20,891 bases of DNA from IMG/VR virus record IMGVR_UViG_3300023174_004339, positions 1-20,891 of that record. One strand, written 5' to 3'. The notes under the pieces are model-generated. The model was not told where the DNA came from. It was given only the letters and a program-made list of their open reading frames with translations, and searched no databases. Position 1 is the first letter of the stretch. The number at the start of each line of letters is the position of its first letter. A program made the translations under genes and the position numbers. Positions 6,153 through 12,568 of the stretch are shown in pieces. The stretch is from a virus.

Positions 6153-6554
6153 TCACAGCTCAATGGCCCTACGGAACACAATTTCTTGACGTGCAAACGC
6201 CTGTATTTCCCAAGGTTGATCTAGATACGGGTGCTCAGTGGGGTAAAACTTGCCCTTCCACTTTTTACCTTTGGGGGTCACTTGCAAGGTGCCATTGGCA
6301 AATTGTGCTACATGAGTGAGCTCGTGTGCCAAAGTAATTCCCAAATTTAAAATGTTTTTAGTGGGCTTGAGCACAACCAAAAAGGTGTCAATGCCCAGCA
6401 AAGGCACAGTGGTGCCGTGTTCTTCAATGTCACGGTCTATCTTGATCATCAGCAGTCGTCGACTGCGATCAAGTCCCAGTTGAGTCATCATGCTGGGTAA
6501 AATAGCCTCAATATAGCGTCGGGTTTTGGGACCAGCTTCGATGTGATATTCCAT
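6153..6554 (-). CDS. HExxH zinc metalloprotease-like protein
   Basis: A 133-residue protein with the zincin motif HELTH at residues 77-81, in the context LGITLAHELTHVAQFANG. A later glutamate in PWEIQAFARQE (E116) could be the third zinc ligand. The core segments are a strand-rich N-terminus (RRLLMIKIDRDI), FLVVLKPTKN, the HExxH helix, and YPTEHPYLDQPWEIQAF. This is the compact arrangement of SprT/M48-like minimal peptidase domains in phages. The substrate is unknown. No signal peptide is present, so it probably acts in the cytoplasm. AAGG lies upstream of the start. It is a single-gene cassette with its own promoter. Confidence 0.8.
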   Translation of the reverse strand: MEYHIEAGPKTRRYIEAILPSMMTQLGLDRSRRLLMIKIDRDIEEHGTTVPLLGIDTFLVVLKPTKNILNLGITLAHELTHVAQFANGTLQVTPKGKKWKGKFYPTEHPYLDQPWEIQAFARQEIVFRRAIEL

Positions 6555-6581
6555 GACAGCCTTTTTAATTACTATACAAGT

Positions 6582-6610
6582 ATTGTAGCAAAATGGGAGT
6601 TATTGGTCAA
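6582..6610 (-). promoter_or_regulatory. Sigma70-like promoter for the HExxH gene
   Basis: On the minus strand, TTGACC (6605-6610), a 17-bp spacer, then TACAAT (6582-6587). Promoter P2 at 492-520 shares long runs with it (TTATTGGTCAA and TTGTAGCAAAAT on the plus strand), and its leader start matches that at 6094. Confidence 0.85.
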
Positions 6611-6614
6611 TCAT

Positions 6615-6848
6615 TTATTTCTGCGACTTTTTTAAGCAGAAAAATGTGGCGTCGGCATTGTTGCGAAAATACAACACTAGTTTTGTGGCCGACAAACGTC
6701 CTTTTCTGCGCCAATCTGGCGTGTCAAGTAAACGATAAAACCAACGGCGACCGGATTGGGTGCCAGATGGTCCAAATAAATCGTGTGCCAATTCTGTGTC
6801 GGTATTCTTGTAAGAATACAAGCCGCAGTCAATTCGTGTGGATTTCAT
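6615..6848 (-). CDS. Small phage protein, YFxxxxDAxxFxLxW-like (copy 1)
   Basis: A 77-residue protein whose start lies 20 bp inside the HNH-like gene, with no strong Shine-Dalgarno, so translational coupling is likely. The end, RLSATKLVLYFRNNADATFFCLKK, matches the end of the 10512-10757 protein (GRYVFYFKSSLDCTAFALKW). The middle, RRWFYRLLDTP, matches WRWQLVDAS. Both therefore look like one small alpha/beta domain family, with the W...YFYF..D...F pattern known from T4-like phages. The function is unknown. A 7-bp inverted repeat (TTTCTGC/GCAGAAA) covers its last codons. Confidence 0.7.
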   Translation of the reverse strand: MKSTRIDCGLYSYKNTDTELAHDLFGPSGTQSGRRWFYRLLDTPDWRRKGRLSATKLVLYFRNNADATFFCLKKSQK

Positions 6849-7395
6849 TTTTAAAATAGTTGTAATGGTTATCTAAATTCCAAGTAGCAGTGTCAACTGC
6901 CACGCCATCATGAGTTGTCACAGTAATGCCCAACTCTTGATATCTTTTCCAAAACCAATAAATGTCAGGTGTAGTACTGCCTAACCGAGTAGAGTTCAAC
7001 TTTCGATGTTTGGTGGCACTCAAGCGACATGTTGGAATATTCAGTGCTTCATCAACAGTGAGACGATCAAACAACAACAAGTCACGAGCCACAGAAGCAG
7101 GAATCACATGCTCAAACTCGGTCTTGGTACCATGTGCTAAACCTGTTTCATAATAGTGAGCACCAATGTTTTCTTTGATTGAGTAGCCATGATACCTGCG
7201 CAACAACACATCAATCATGTCGCGGATAAGACGTGCAGTTTGATCTTCTACTTTGAGTTGCCGATACATTTCAACATAACGTTCAATCTCGCTTCGGCAA
7301 AAATTGTAAGTGGCATCATAGCTGGCACCACCACGTTTGACTGGTGTGGGTTTCTTTTGTGCAAACCCACCAACACGTTCCATTAGTGTTTGCAT
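6829..7395 (-). CDS. HNH-like nuclease
   Basis: A 188-residue protein with start ATG at 7395, 1 nt after the stop of the ParB-like gene. The open frame extends to 7698 but that part lies within the upstream gene. EFEHVIP (93-99), N119 (ALNIPTC) and KHRKLN (129-134) give an H96...N119...H130 spacing typical of HNH/treble-clef nucleases. Helices (YNFCRSEIERYVEMYRQL, IRDMIDVLLRRY) precede it, and YWFWKRYQELGI follows. No paired zinc cysteines are seen. Immediate coupling to a ParB/DGQH-like gene recalls the domain pairing of GmrSD-type (DUF262/DUF1524) enzymes, here on separate proteins. The target is unknown: host DNA degradation, homing or defence are all possible. Confidence 0.65.
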   Translation of the reverse strand: MQTLMERVGGFAQKKPTPVKRGGASYDATYNFCRSEIERYVEMYRQLKVEDQTARLIRDMIDVLLRRYHGYSIKENIGAHYYETGLAHGTKTEFEHVIPASVARDLLLFDRLTVDEALNIPTCRLSATKHRKLNSTRLGSTTPDIYWFWKRYQELGITVTTHDGVAVDTATWNLDNHYNYFKNEIHTN

Positions 7396-7396
7396 A

Positions 7397-8587
7397 TTAA
7401 AACATGTCCTTGGCATCTGGTGTGTAAACGCTGAATGGCATCTTGGGAAACTTGAAGCCCGTTGGTTGTTGTGGTGCCCAAGTGGTATGCATTTGGTGCC
7501 AAAAGAATGCAATACCTTGTGGTGTGTTCTTGCTGTTGCGTGGTGGATCAGTCCAGTCTGTCTTGGGACGATGGCGGTTGTGCTTGTTCCAGGCATTGAC
7601 ATTGGCTTGATGGCATTGTTCCCAATACGGGCCTTTGGCATCAAAGTTGGCATCAAACAAGTCAATACAATGTTGTGCCAGGTCTTCAATCTGTGCATCT
7701 GTGTATCGAATATCTTGTTGTTCGCACAGGTTCAAGAACTCAATAATGATGGGAATTTCCTTAGTGTTAATGGGACGTTGCTGAATGCCCACTATGTACC
7801 GTCCATATACTGAGAACTGGCGTACCACTTCTACACTGGCATCATTAAGTTCGTTGAGACGACTAATAGCACCTGCTTGGTCAGTGTCGTTGAACTTTTC
7901 CGCAGTCAAAAACATGTCTGCGTTTTTGATGTGTGTCCACTTGGCGTGCGCATCTACCCACTCAGGTTCGTTGGCATTGTCCACTTCAACACCATAGATC
8001 ATCTGTATAAAGATGTCAATGATATCCAAGGGTTTTTTGCCAGCGTTCTTGCCCACTGTGGTGTTGTTGTTAATAAAGTTACTACGAAGCTCACCACGAC
8101 TTGCAATGTCGTAGATGTTGATGGGGACTTCAATGTCTTCAAAATTTTCCACAAGCCCGTGCACAGCAATCAAATACAAAGCAATCGAGGTGTGCTGTCC
8201 ATCCCACCCACCCCATCCGCCGTTGGGTGTGGCATACACCTGAATGGGTTGTGCTTGGTATGCACGGAAGTTGGTGATGATGGTAAGAATCCACTGCAAG
8301 TTGGGTTCACGTTGCATGGTGGTGTCAATCACAATGTCTTTGAGCTTGCCCATGAGACTCTTGCACATACGAAATTTAGAGCGGTCGTTGATGCTTTTGA
8401 GTCCAGGGTGATTGCGTTTGAATGCCTGCAAGGCCTTGGTTAGTTTTGCTTGCCAGTTGCGCTGAGCTTGCAGTGGCAATGCTGCCACGGTGTCATTGTA
8501 ACGCTGAACAAGGTCAACTAGATTTGATGCTGAATTTGTGTAGCGGGCGTTTCGCGTGGCCGCATAATTTGAAGTGGCAGTTGCCAT
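7397..8587 (-). CDS. ParB/sulfiredoxin-fold (DGQH-type) protein
   Basis: A 396-residue soluble protein. MQREPNLQWI (91-100), followed by NFRAYQAQPIQVY, and then GGWDGQHTSIAL (126-137) resemble the ParB/Srx-fold core of DUF262 and DGQHR proteins, whose conserved DGQ loop binds nucleotide or metal. After it comes a long helical part (FLTAEKFNDTDQAGAISRLNELND..., RPINTKEIPIIIEFLNLCEQQ) and a Trp/His-rich tail (FFWHQMHTTWAPQQ). AAGGA precedes the ATG. It heads a unit with the HNH-like gene and the small gene at 6615, with a strong promoter and a structured leader of about 90 nt. Its role is not established; a nuclease or DNA-sensing role with the HNH partner is an inference. Confidence 0.65.
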   Translation of the reverse strand: MATATSNYAATRNARYTNSASNLVDLVQRYNDTVAALPLQAQRNWQAKLTKALQAFKRNHPGLKSINDRSKFRMCKSLMGKLKDIVIDTTMQREPNLQWILTIITNFRAYQAQPIQVYATPNGGWGGWDGQHTSIALYLIAVHGLVENFEDIEVPINIYDIASRGELRSNFINNNTTVGKNAGKKPLDIIDIFIQMIYGVEVDNANEPEWVDAHAKWTHIKNADMFLTAEKFNDTDQAGAISRLNELNDASVEVVRQFSVYGRYIVGIQQRPINTKEIPIIIEFLNLCEQQDIRYTDAQIEDLAQHCIDLFDANFDAKGPYWEQCHQANVNAWNKHNRHRPKTDWTDPPRNSKNTPQGIAFFWHQMHTTWAPQQPTGFKFPKMPFSVYTPDAKDMF

Positions 8588-8613
8588 TTGTGTTTCCTTA
8601 GGTTCGTAACCAC

Positions 8614-8645
8614 ATAGCTTGTTGACACCATGTCAATGTTGCTAT
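8614..8645 (-). promoter_or_regulatory. Bipartite leader hairpin of the ParB-like gene
   Basis: In the predicted leader, an outer 5-bp stem (ATAGC 8614-8618 / GCTAT 8641-8645) encloses a perfect 6-bp inner stem (TTGACA 8622-8627 / TGTCAA 8631-8636) with a 3-nt loop. A second hairpin, CGGTA (8658-8662) / TACCG (8672-8676), lies at the 5' end. It may bind a regulator or shape mRNA stability; neither is shown. Confidence 0.5.
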
Positions 8646-8683
8646 TTTTAGGTTAGCCGGTATAAATCTTGTACCGTATGTGT

Positions 8684-8713
8684 ATTATATGCGAAAATCC
8701 CGATTGTTGTCAA
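8684..8713 (-). promoter_or_regulatory. Sigma70-like promoter of the ParB-like/HNH unit
   Basis: On the minus strand, TTGACA (8708-8713), an 18-bp spacer, then TATAAT (8684-8689). This is the only promoter here, among those with a full -10, that has the textbook -35. An 8-bp inverted repeat, AAATCCCG (8695-8702) / CGGGATTT (8715-8722), encloses the -35. Confidence 0.85.
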
Positions 8714-8734
8714 CCGGGATTTGGTATTTTGGAT

Positions 8735-8750
8735 GTTGTATTTTTACAAC
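8735..8750 (-). repeat. Gene-end hairpin GTTGTA/TACAAC
   Basis: Perfect 6-bp inverted repeat with a 4-nt loop that contains the stop codon of the TylF-like gene. It is the same kind of element as at 5823 and 6134. Confidence 0.5.
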
Positions 8751-9475
8751 ACTCTTACTGCTACTTTTTGGTGTTTAGACACACGACCAATGTACTCGTA
8801 TGCAACCCCGTACTTTCGGCAGTGCTCTTGCCAGGCACGAAACTCATCCAACTGCCAACCAGGATAGTTGATGTATTCATCAAACACAATCACAGTGCCA
8901 GGTACAATGTTGTTTTTTAAGTTGTTTAAAATTGTCACTGTGCTGGAATACAAATCGCAGTCAACATGCAATAATGCAATTGGCTCCGGATGTTTCTCAA
9001 CAAACCCCGGCAAGGTTTCGTTAAACCATCCCACAACAAGTTCACAATTTTTGCGCACCCGAGGCAAGTGATCTCTGGCAAAAAATCCCTTGCGCATCCT
9101 AGAAGTCCAGTCCTCAGGGAGACCATCAAACCCATCAAACCCATACACAGTTTTGTGCGGCAACCAATAAGCAAACTGATTCAGGGTTCGTCCGGTGGCT
9201 ACACCAAATTCCAACACTTGTCCATGTGCCAACAATCCTCGATCCAGTTGCGTGGTTGCAATCCATTCATGTAAATCATAGTCGGTGTCAAAGTTGGGCA
9301 CAGCTCGCATGTGCTCTAGCACATAACAAGCCGACTCTTCACTGGCCAGTCTTACCGCAGTAAACTCGGTGTCAATGACATCAGTGTACAGTCCCAGTGA
9401 TTGTTTTTGTGCTTGAGTGGGCTGTGGGTAACGCCACCACTCTTCGATTCTATCTAAAAGTCTATGTAAGTTCAT
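8744..9475 (-). CDS. TylF/macrocin O-methyltransferase-like SAM methyltransferase
   Basis: A 243-residue class I methyltransferase of the TylF (macrocin O-methyltransferase) family. SAM-binding motif I, LEFGVATGRT, is at 88-97. YGFDGFDGLPEDW (111-123), LLHVDCDLYSSTVT (168-181) and VFDEYINYPGW (197-207) follow, with the aspartates that bind metal and acceptor in this family. The N-terminus contains LGLYTDVIDTEF. Such enzymes methylate sugar hydroxyls in antibiotic or glycan pathways, and copies are known in aquatic phages, so a sugar or glycan substrate is likely but not proven. No good ribosome binding site is seen. It lies 17 bp after the membrane protein gene, so it may be read from the lysis unit. 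Confidence 0.85.
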   Translation of the reverse strand: MNLHRLLDRIEEWWRYPQPTQAQKQSLGLYTDVIDTEFTAVRLASEESACYVLEHMRAVPNFDTDYDLHEWIATTQLDRGLLAHGQVLEFGVATGRTLNQFAYWLPHKTVYGFDGFDGLPEDWTSRMRKGFFARDHLPRVRKNCELVVGWFNETLPGFVEKHPEPIALLHVDCDLYSSTVTILNNLKNNIVPGTVIVFDEYINYPGWQLDEFRAWQEHCRKYGVAYEYIGRVSKHQKVAVRVL

Positions 9476-9492
9476 CTAACAAGTGTAACAGA

Positions 9493-9798
9493 TTATTTAA
9501 AGAAAATCAACACCATAAGACTACTTTGGACAATGAATCCCAAGGCAATGGTCACAATGTTTAGGAAATTGCGTTGTACCACTGCTTGTGCAAACATAGC
9601 AGTTAATCCGGCCCAGGTCAACAGCACCATGTCTACACTGGGCATCTTGTCGCTGAGACCAGTGAGCACAGCAATCAATGTTGGTAATGTTGCTGAATGA
9701 AACAACACCACTGCCAACCAACTCAGTGTAGCCGCTGAAATGGGTGCAATATAAGATTGAATAGAGGTAACTGTTTTTTCAATGTCAAAGTTTTTCAT
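9493..9798 (-). CDS. Small three-span membrane protein, holin candidate
   Basis: A 101-residue protein with three likely transmembrane helices, at about residues 20-48, 56-74 and 79-99, separated by short loops (GLSDKMPSVD, QRNF), and a soluble N-terminus (MKNFDIEKTVTSIQSY). Size, topology and the position directly after a SleB-type hydrolase (TAA ATG with no gap, AAGGA upstream) suggest a holin. Holins have no reliable sequence signature, so this rests on context. It could be another small phage membrane protein. Confidence 0.6.
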   Translation of the reverse strand: MKNFDIEKTVTSIQSYIAPISAATLSWLAVVLFHSATLPTLIAVLTGLSDKMPSVDMVLLTWAGLTAMFAQAVVQRNFLNIVTIALGFIVQSSLMVLIFFK

Positions 9799-10365
9799 TT
9801 AGATATCCTTGTAAAAAATATGGCGACCAATCTTGGCCACTTTGCGTTTGTTCCATTGCGGGTTAACATAGTCAGCATGATAATACAATGCATCCTTGAG
9901 CTCGGGTAGACGGAACCCATCAACCATCACCATCTTTGCGGCTTCTTCACTTTCAAGCCAAAGCTTTTTGTGGATGGGCCGAGTCTTGAAATTCTGCTCA
10001 CAGTACCAACTAAACTGGCACAGTACTTGTTGGTACACTATGTTTTTTTGGTGAACAACTTGACATGGGTCATTGGGAAATTTTCCACTCTCCACACGGT
10101 TCATCACCACTTGTGCCACAGCCAGTTTGCCTTCAGCGGGTTCGCTGGCAGCTTCCCAGTAGATGTTTTGAGTCATGCATTGCAGTCGGCGTTCTTTGTC
10201 TTTGGCGGCTGCTTTAAACTCACTGATAGTGGACACTGTGCTGACATCAAAGTCGGCCAGGCGGCTTAGTTTGTTTTGGGTCACTGCATTAATCAGTGTT
10301 ATGCCGAAAGTGGCAATTATTAAAAACACCACGGTGTGTAGTGATAATCTAATATATTTTTCCAT
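9799..10365 (-). CDS. SleB-type cell wall hydrolase (endolysin candidate)
   Basis: A 188-residue protein with start ATG at 10365, six nt after AAAGGAG. An upstream ATG at 10398 lacks such a site. Residues 9-28 (LHTVVFLIIATFGITLINAV) form one membrane anchor or signal-anchor. Residues 62-188 are a Hydrolase_2/SleB domain: MTQNIYWEAASEPAEGK (E71 and E78 are catalytic candidates), VVMNRV (87-92), CQFSWYC (116-122), YYHADYVNPQW (161-171) and IGRHIFY. The family cleaves peptidoglycan, often as a lytic transglycosylase. The anchor suggests export to the periplasm, as in SAR endolysins. It has its own promoter and a leader of about 100 nt with a stable hairpin. The holin candidate follows at once. 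Confidence 0.85.
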   Translation of the reverse strand: MEKYIRLSLHTVVFLIIATFGITLINAVTQNKLSRLADFDVSTVSTISEFKAAAKDKERRLQCMTQNIYWEAASEPAEGKLAVAQVVMNRVESGKFPNDPCQVVHQKNIVYQQVLCQFSWYCEQNFKTRPIHKKLWLESEEAAKMVMVDGFRLPELKDALYYHADYVNPQWNKRKVAKIGRHIFYKDI

Positions 10366-10384
10366 TGGTTTCTCCTTTGTGTTA

Positions 10385-10400
10385 GTGTGCTTGCGCACAC
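10385..10400 (-). promoter_or_regulatory. Leader hairpin with GCAA loop before the lysin gene
   Basis: Perfect 6-bp stem GTGTGC/GCACAC closing a loop that reads GCAA in the minus-strand RNA, a GNRA tetraloop. It lies about 10 nt upstream of the ribosome binding site of the SleB gene and could stabilise the leader or tune translation. Confidence 0.55.
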
Positions 10401-10469
10401 CAAGGGCCCGAAAATATACAAAAACTCTTGTGATTTTTACGAACGTAAGTTTATGTATGCGGAAACTAC

Positions 10470-10498
10470 ATTGTAATATATGTACTTTTCTAGGTCAA
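10470..10498 (-). promoter_or_regulatory. Sigma70-like promoter of the lysis unit
   Basis: On the minus strand, TTGACC (10493-10498), a 17-bp spacer, then TACAAT (10470-10475). It would give a leader of about 100 nt before the SleB gene. Confidence 0.8.
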
Positions 10499-10511
10499 GC
10501 GATTTAGATAA

Positions 10512-10757
10512 CTAACACCATTTTAGTGCAAACGCTGTGCAATCCAGGCTGGATTTAAAATAAAAAACATATCGTCCAGGACGATGTCCATCACTGGCAT
10601 CCACTAACTGCCAACGCCATTCGCTGACCATTTCAGATTTGCACCATTCCAGCATGGGCTCTAGTACTCCCCAGGGCTTGCTCACTGTTTGAACATGGGG
10701 CCAGGCGGCAAGCAATTCATGCTTTATTTGATATTCTTCTTGCTCAAGTGATATCAT
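10512..10757 (-). CDS. Small phage protein, YFxxxxDAxxFxLxW-like (copy 2)
   Basis: An 81-residue protein whose start overlaps the end of the halogenase gene by 14 bp. The order WPHVQTVSKPWGVLE, then SEWRWQLVDAS, then GRYVFYFKSSLDCTAFALKWC shows the same small domain as the 6615-6848 protein, ending in a strand and a helix with an aromatic tail. I associate the family with T4-like phages, with no known function. Both copies sit downstream of an enzyme gene and overlap it. There is no terminator after it, but the next promoter begins 14 bp later. Confidence 0.8.
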   Translation of the reverse strand: MISLEQEEYQIKHELLAAWPHVQTVSKPWGVLEPMLEWCKSEMVSEWRWQLVDASDGHRPGRYVFYFKSSLDCTAFALKWC

Positions 10758-12288
10758 TGGGTTGGTGTATTTTCCTCAGCATGTCGGCAACTGTGATATT
10801 TTTGCCCAGCATGCGTTCATAATTATGTATTAGACTTTCGGTGTAGTCCACATAATTTTCAATGTGCAAATCGGGTATGTCGGGTAAATCTTCTGAATAC
10901 AATTTATCATATCCCATCAACATACTTGCCCAGTTCCATTGATTAAATGCTGTTTCACCTGGTTTCAACCAGGGCTGAGACAACAACTCTTTGATTTTTT
11001 CCGAAACTTCCTTGGAGGCATTAGCATCATGTACATCAAGCCAATAAGCAGTGTCCCGGCGTTCATTCAATGCATAGTGGTACACTACAAAATTTTTCAT
11101 GTGCAACAAGAACTTTTCAATCACTCGGTCATGCATCCTAATCAATCCGGCGTCAATGATACTATTGTTTCTCTTGTACAATTCCACAAATTTAACCACA
11201 GTTGAACAAGTCACCATGATGGATGTGGCTTCCAAGGGTTCAACAAAACTTTGACTCAACCCATTGGCCACAACATTTTTTATACTGCAATGCTGTTGTC
11301 TGCCACCAACAAATTTGATTTGTTTGGCTGGCTCCCAGTTGTGCCCTTGTTGTTTCCAGTATTTTGTCATGTGATCAACTGCCTGATCATCATTGATGTA
11401 TTGGTCAGAGTACACATACCCAGAACCAGTATTTTGCCATGTGGGTATGGTCCAAATCCAACCCACTGGTTGAGCATGTGCTACAGTTGTTGCATTGTCA
11501 GAATTTCTGCCTACAACTCGCCCAAACACCGCGGCGTTGTTGACTAGTTTAGAATAAGGTTCCCACTTGGTGAGTTTGTCAATTAACAGTCTTTTAAATC
11601 CAGTACAGTCAAAATATAAATCAGCAGTTATTGTGGTGCCATCCTTGAGCAACAAACTTTCAATTCCTTGTTCGCCTATCCTAACATCGGTAACGGTGTT
11701 AATTATTTCTTGATACTTGGTTGGGTCTGTATTGCGTCGAAGGCTATTGCCAAAATTAAATGCATCAACATGATAAGCATAACCGGGGTATCTACTGATG
11801 TTGGCTTGACCAAGTTGATTAAATGGGCTGAGTTTTTCATGCCAGAGAAAATGACTAGCCCCTTGACTACGATTAAAAAACTCACTACCTGTTTTATAGT
11901 GTTTGAGAAAATATTCTACGCTGGTAAGTTCTTTATCTACCAAACGTTTGCCATTCTCAAATGGTGCACGAGTCCAATTTTGATGTGGAAGTAAGTCGTC
12001 AAAACAATGAAACCATGATGATCCTGGACGATTCCAGTCCGTGTAGTGGACTCCGTATTTAAATGTAGCATTGGCATCACGCATCCAGGTAAACTCATCA
12101 ACCCCACAGGTTTCTGCCACATGTTTTATAGTTGGTGTTGTACTCTCTCCAACTCCAATTGGATCAACTTCTTCACTGTGAATTATTGTAAACTCGGCAT
12201 CCACTGTGGCAACTAGATACGCCAGCGTTATCCATCCAGCTGTGCCTCCACCTACCACACATATTTTGGGTTTTTTGTTTTCAATCAT
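10744..12288 (-). CDS. Flavin-dependent tryptophan-halogenase-family protein
   Basis: A 514-residue member of the flavin-dependent (tryptophan) halogenase family. The FAD-binding GGGTAGW is at residues 13-19 and GVGEST at 45-50. K77 in TFKYG matches the essential lysine (K79 of PrnA). WIWTIP at 277-282 is the WxWxIP signature, and FVEPLEAT (348-355) holds the glutamate (E346 of PrnA) used in catalysis. All key residues are therefore present. The family chlorinates or brominates indoles and other aromatics using FADH2, halide and O2. No flavin reductase is visible here, so host reductant would be needed. Phage copies are known, but the substrate is not. Its start overlaps the 12281-12520 gene by 8 bp. 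Confidence 0.92.
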   Translation of the reverse strand: MIENKKPKICVVGGGTAGWITLAYLVATVDAEFTIIHSEEVDPIGVGESTTPTIKHVAETCGVDEFTWMRDANATFKYGVHYTDWNRPGSSWFHCFDDLLPHQNWTRAPFENGKRLVDKELTSVEYFLKHYKTGSEFFNRSQGASHFLWHEKLSPFNQLGQANISRYPGYAYHVDAFNFGNSLRRNTDPTKYQEIINTVTDVRIGEQGIESLLLKDGTTITADLYFDCTGFKRLLIDKLTKWEPYSKLVNNAAVFGRVVGRNSDNATTVAHAQPVGWIWTIPTWQNTGSGYVYSDQYINDDQAVDHMTKYWKQQGHNWEPAKQIKFVGGRQQHCSIKNVVANGLSQSFVEPLEATSIMVTCSTVVKFVELYKRNNSIIDAGLIRMHDRVIEKFLLHMKNFVVYHYALNERRDTAYWLDVHDANASKEVSEKIKELLSQPWLKPGETAFNQWNWASMLMGYDKLYSEDLPDIPDLHIENYVDYTESLIHNYERMLGKNITVADMLRKIHQPNDIT

Positions 12289-12520
12289 TCTGTATATAGT
12301 ATTTTAATATGTGCTTATGACAATAATCAGTGCGATCATCATGAAACAAAATATTATCAGTTATGTTGAACTGATTACAAAAGGCCTGACCATAACGTTG
12401 ATTTTTAAGTGCTTGAAATATGTAACTGCCTCTCCAGGTGCTGTAATCCATGTTAGATATTTTTTTGTTGTTTTTAACCAGGTCAGTTTGATTGTAATTT
12501 CTTAGCAAGGCTGCAAGCAT
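12281..12520 (-). CDS. Small conserved phage protein upstream of the halogenase
   Basis: A 79-residue protein (or 56 residues if the ATG at 12451 is used). Neither start has a clear Shine-Dalgarno. The region from MDYSTWRGSYIFQALKNQRY through GQAFCNQFNITDNILFH is the conserved-looking part and resembles small phage proteins with WRGSYIFQALKNQRYGQAF. The N-terminal extension (LLRNYNQTDLVKNNKKI) is less convincing. It overlaps the halogenase start by 8 bp, so the two are coupled. No function is known. Linkage to the halogenase is the only clue. Confidence 0.7.
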   Translation of the reverse strand: MLAALLRNYNQTDLVKNNKKISNMDYSTWRGSYIFQALKNQRYGQAFCNQFNITDNILFHDDRTDYCHKHILKYYIQND

Positions 12521-12568
12521 ATTGTAGATGAAGTTGTGTAATTAAATGAAATATTGTTGAGATTGAAG

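Noticed and set aside
6618-6642. Terminator at the end of the 6615 gene
   Set aside because: The 7-bp repeat TTTCTGC/GCAGAAA is real but lies in the last codons, is AT-rich and lacks a T-run after it on the minus strand.
7396-7698. N-terminal extension of the HNH-like gene
   Set aside because: The extra 101 codons fall inside the ParB-like gene in another frame. The ATG at 7395, one base after that gene's stop, is the natural start.
7337-7813. Plus-strand open frame of 158 codons
   Set aside because: It is antisense to the HNH-like and ParB-like genes, has no ribosome binding site, and its composition is that of a shadow frame.
7877-8443. Plus-strand open frame of 188 codons
   Set aside because: It lies wholly antisense to the ParB-like gene, which has clear motifs, a ribosome binding site and a promoter. 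The translated plus-strand product has no recognisable pattern.
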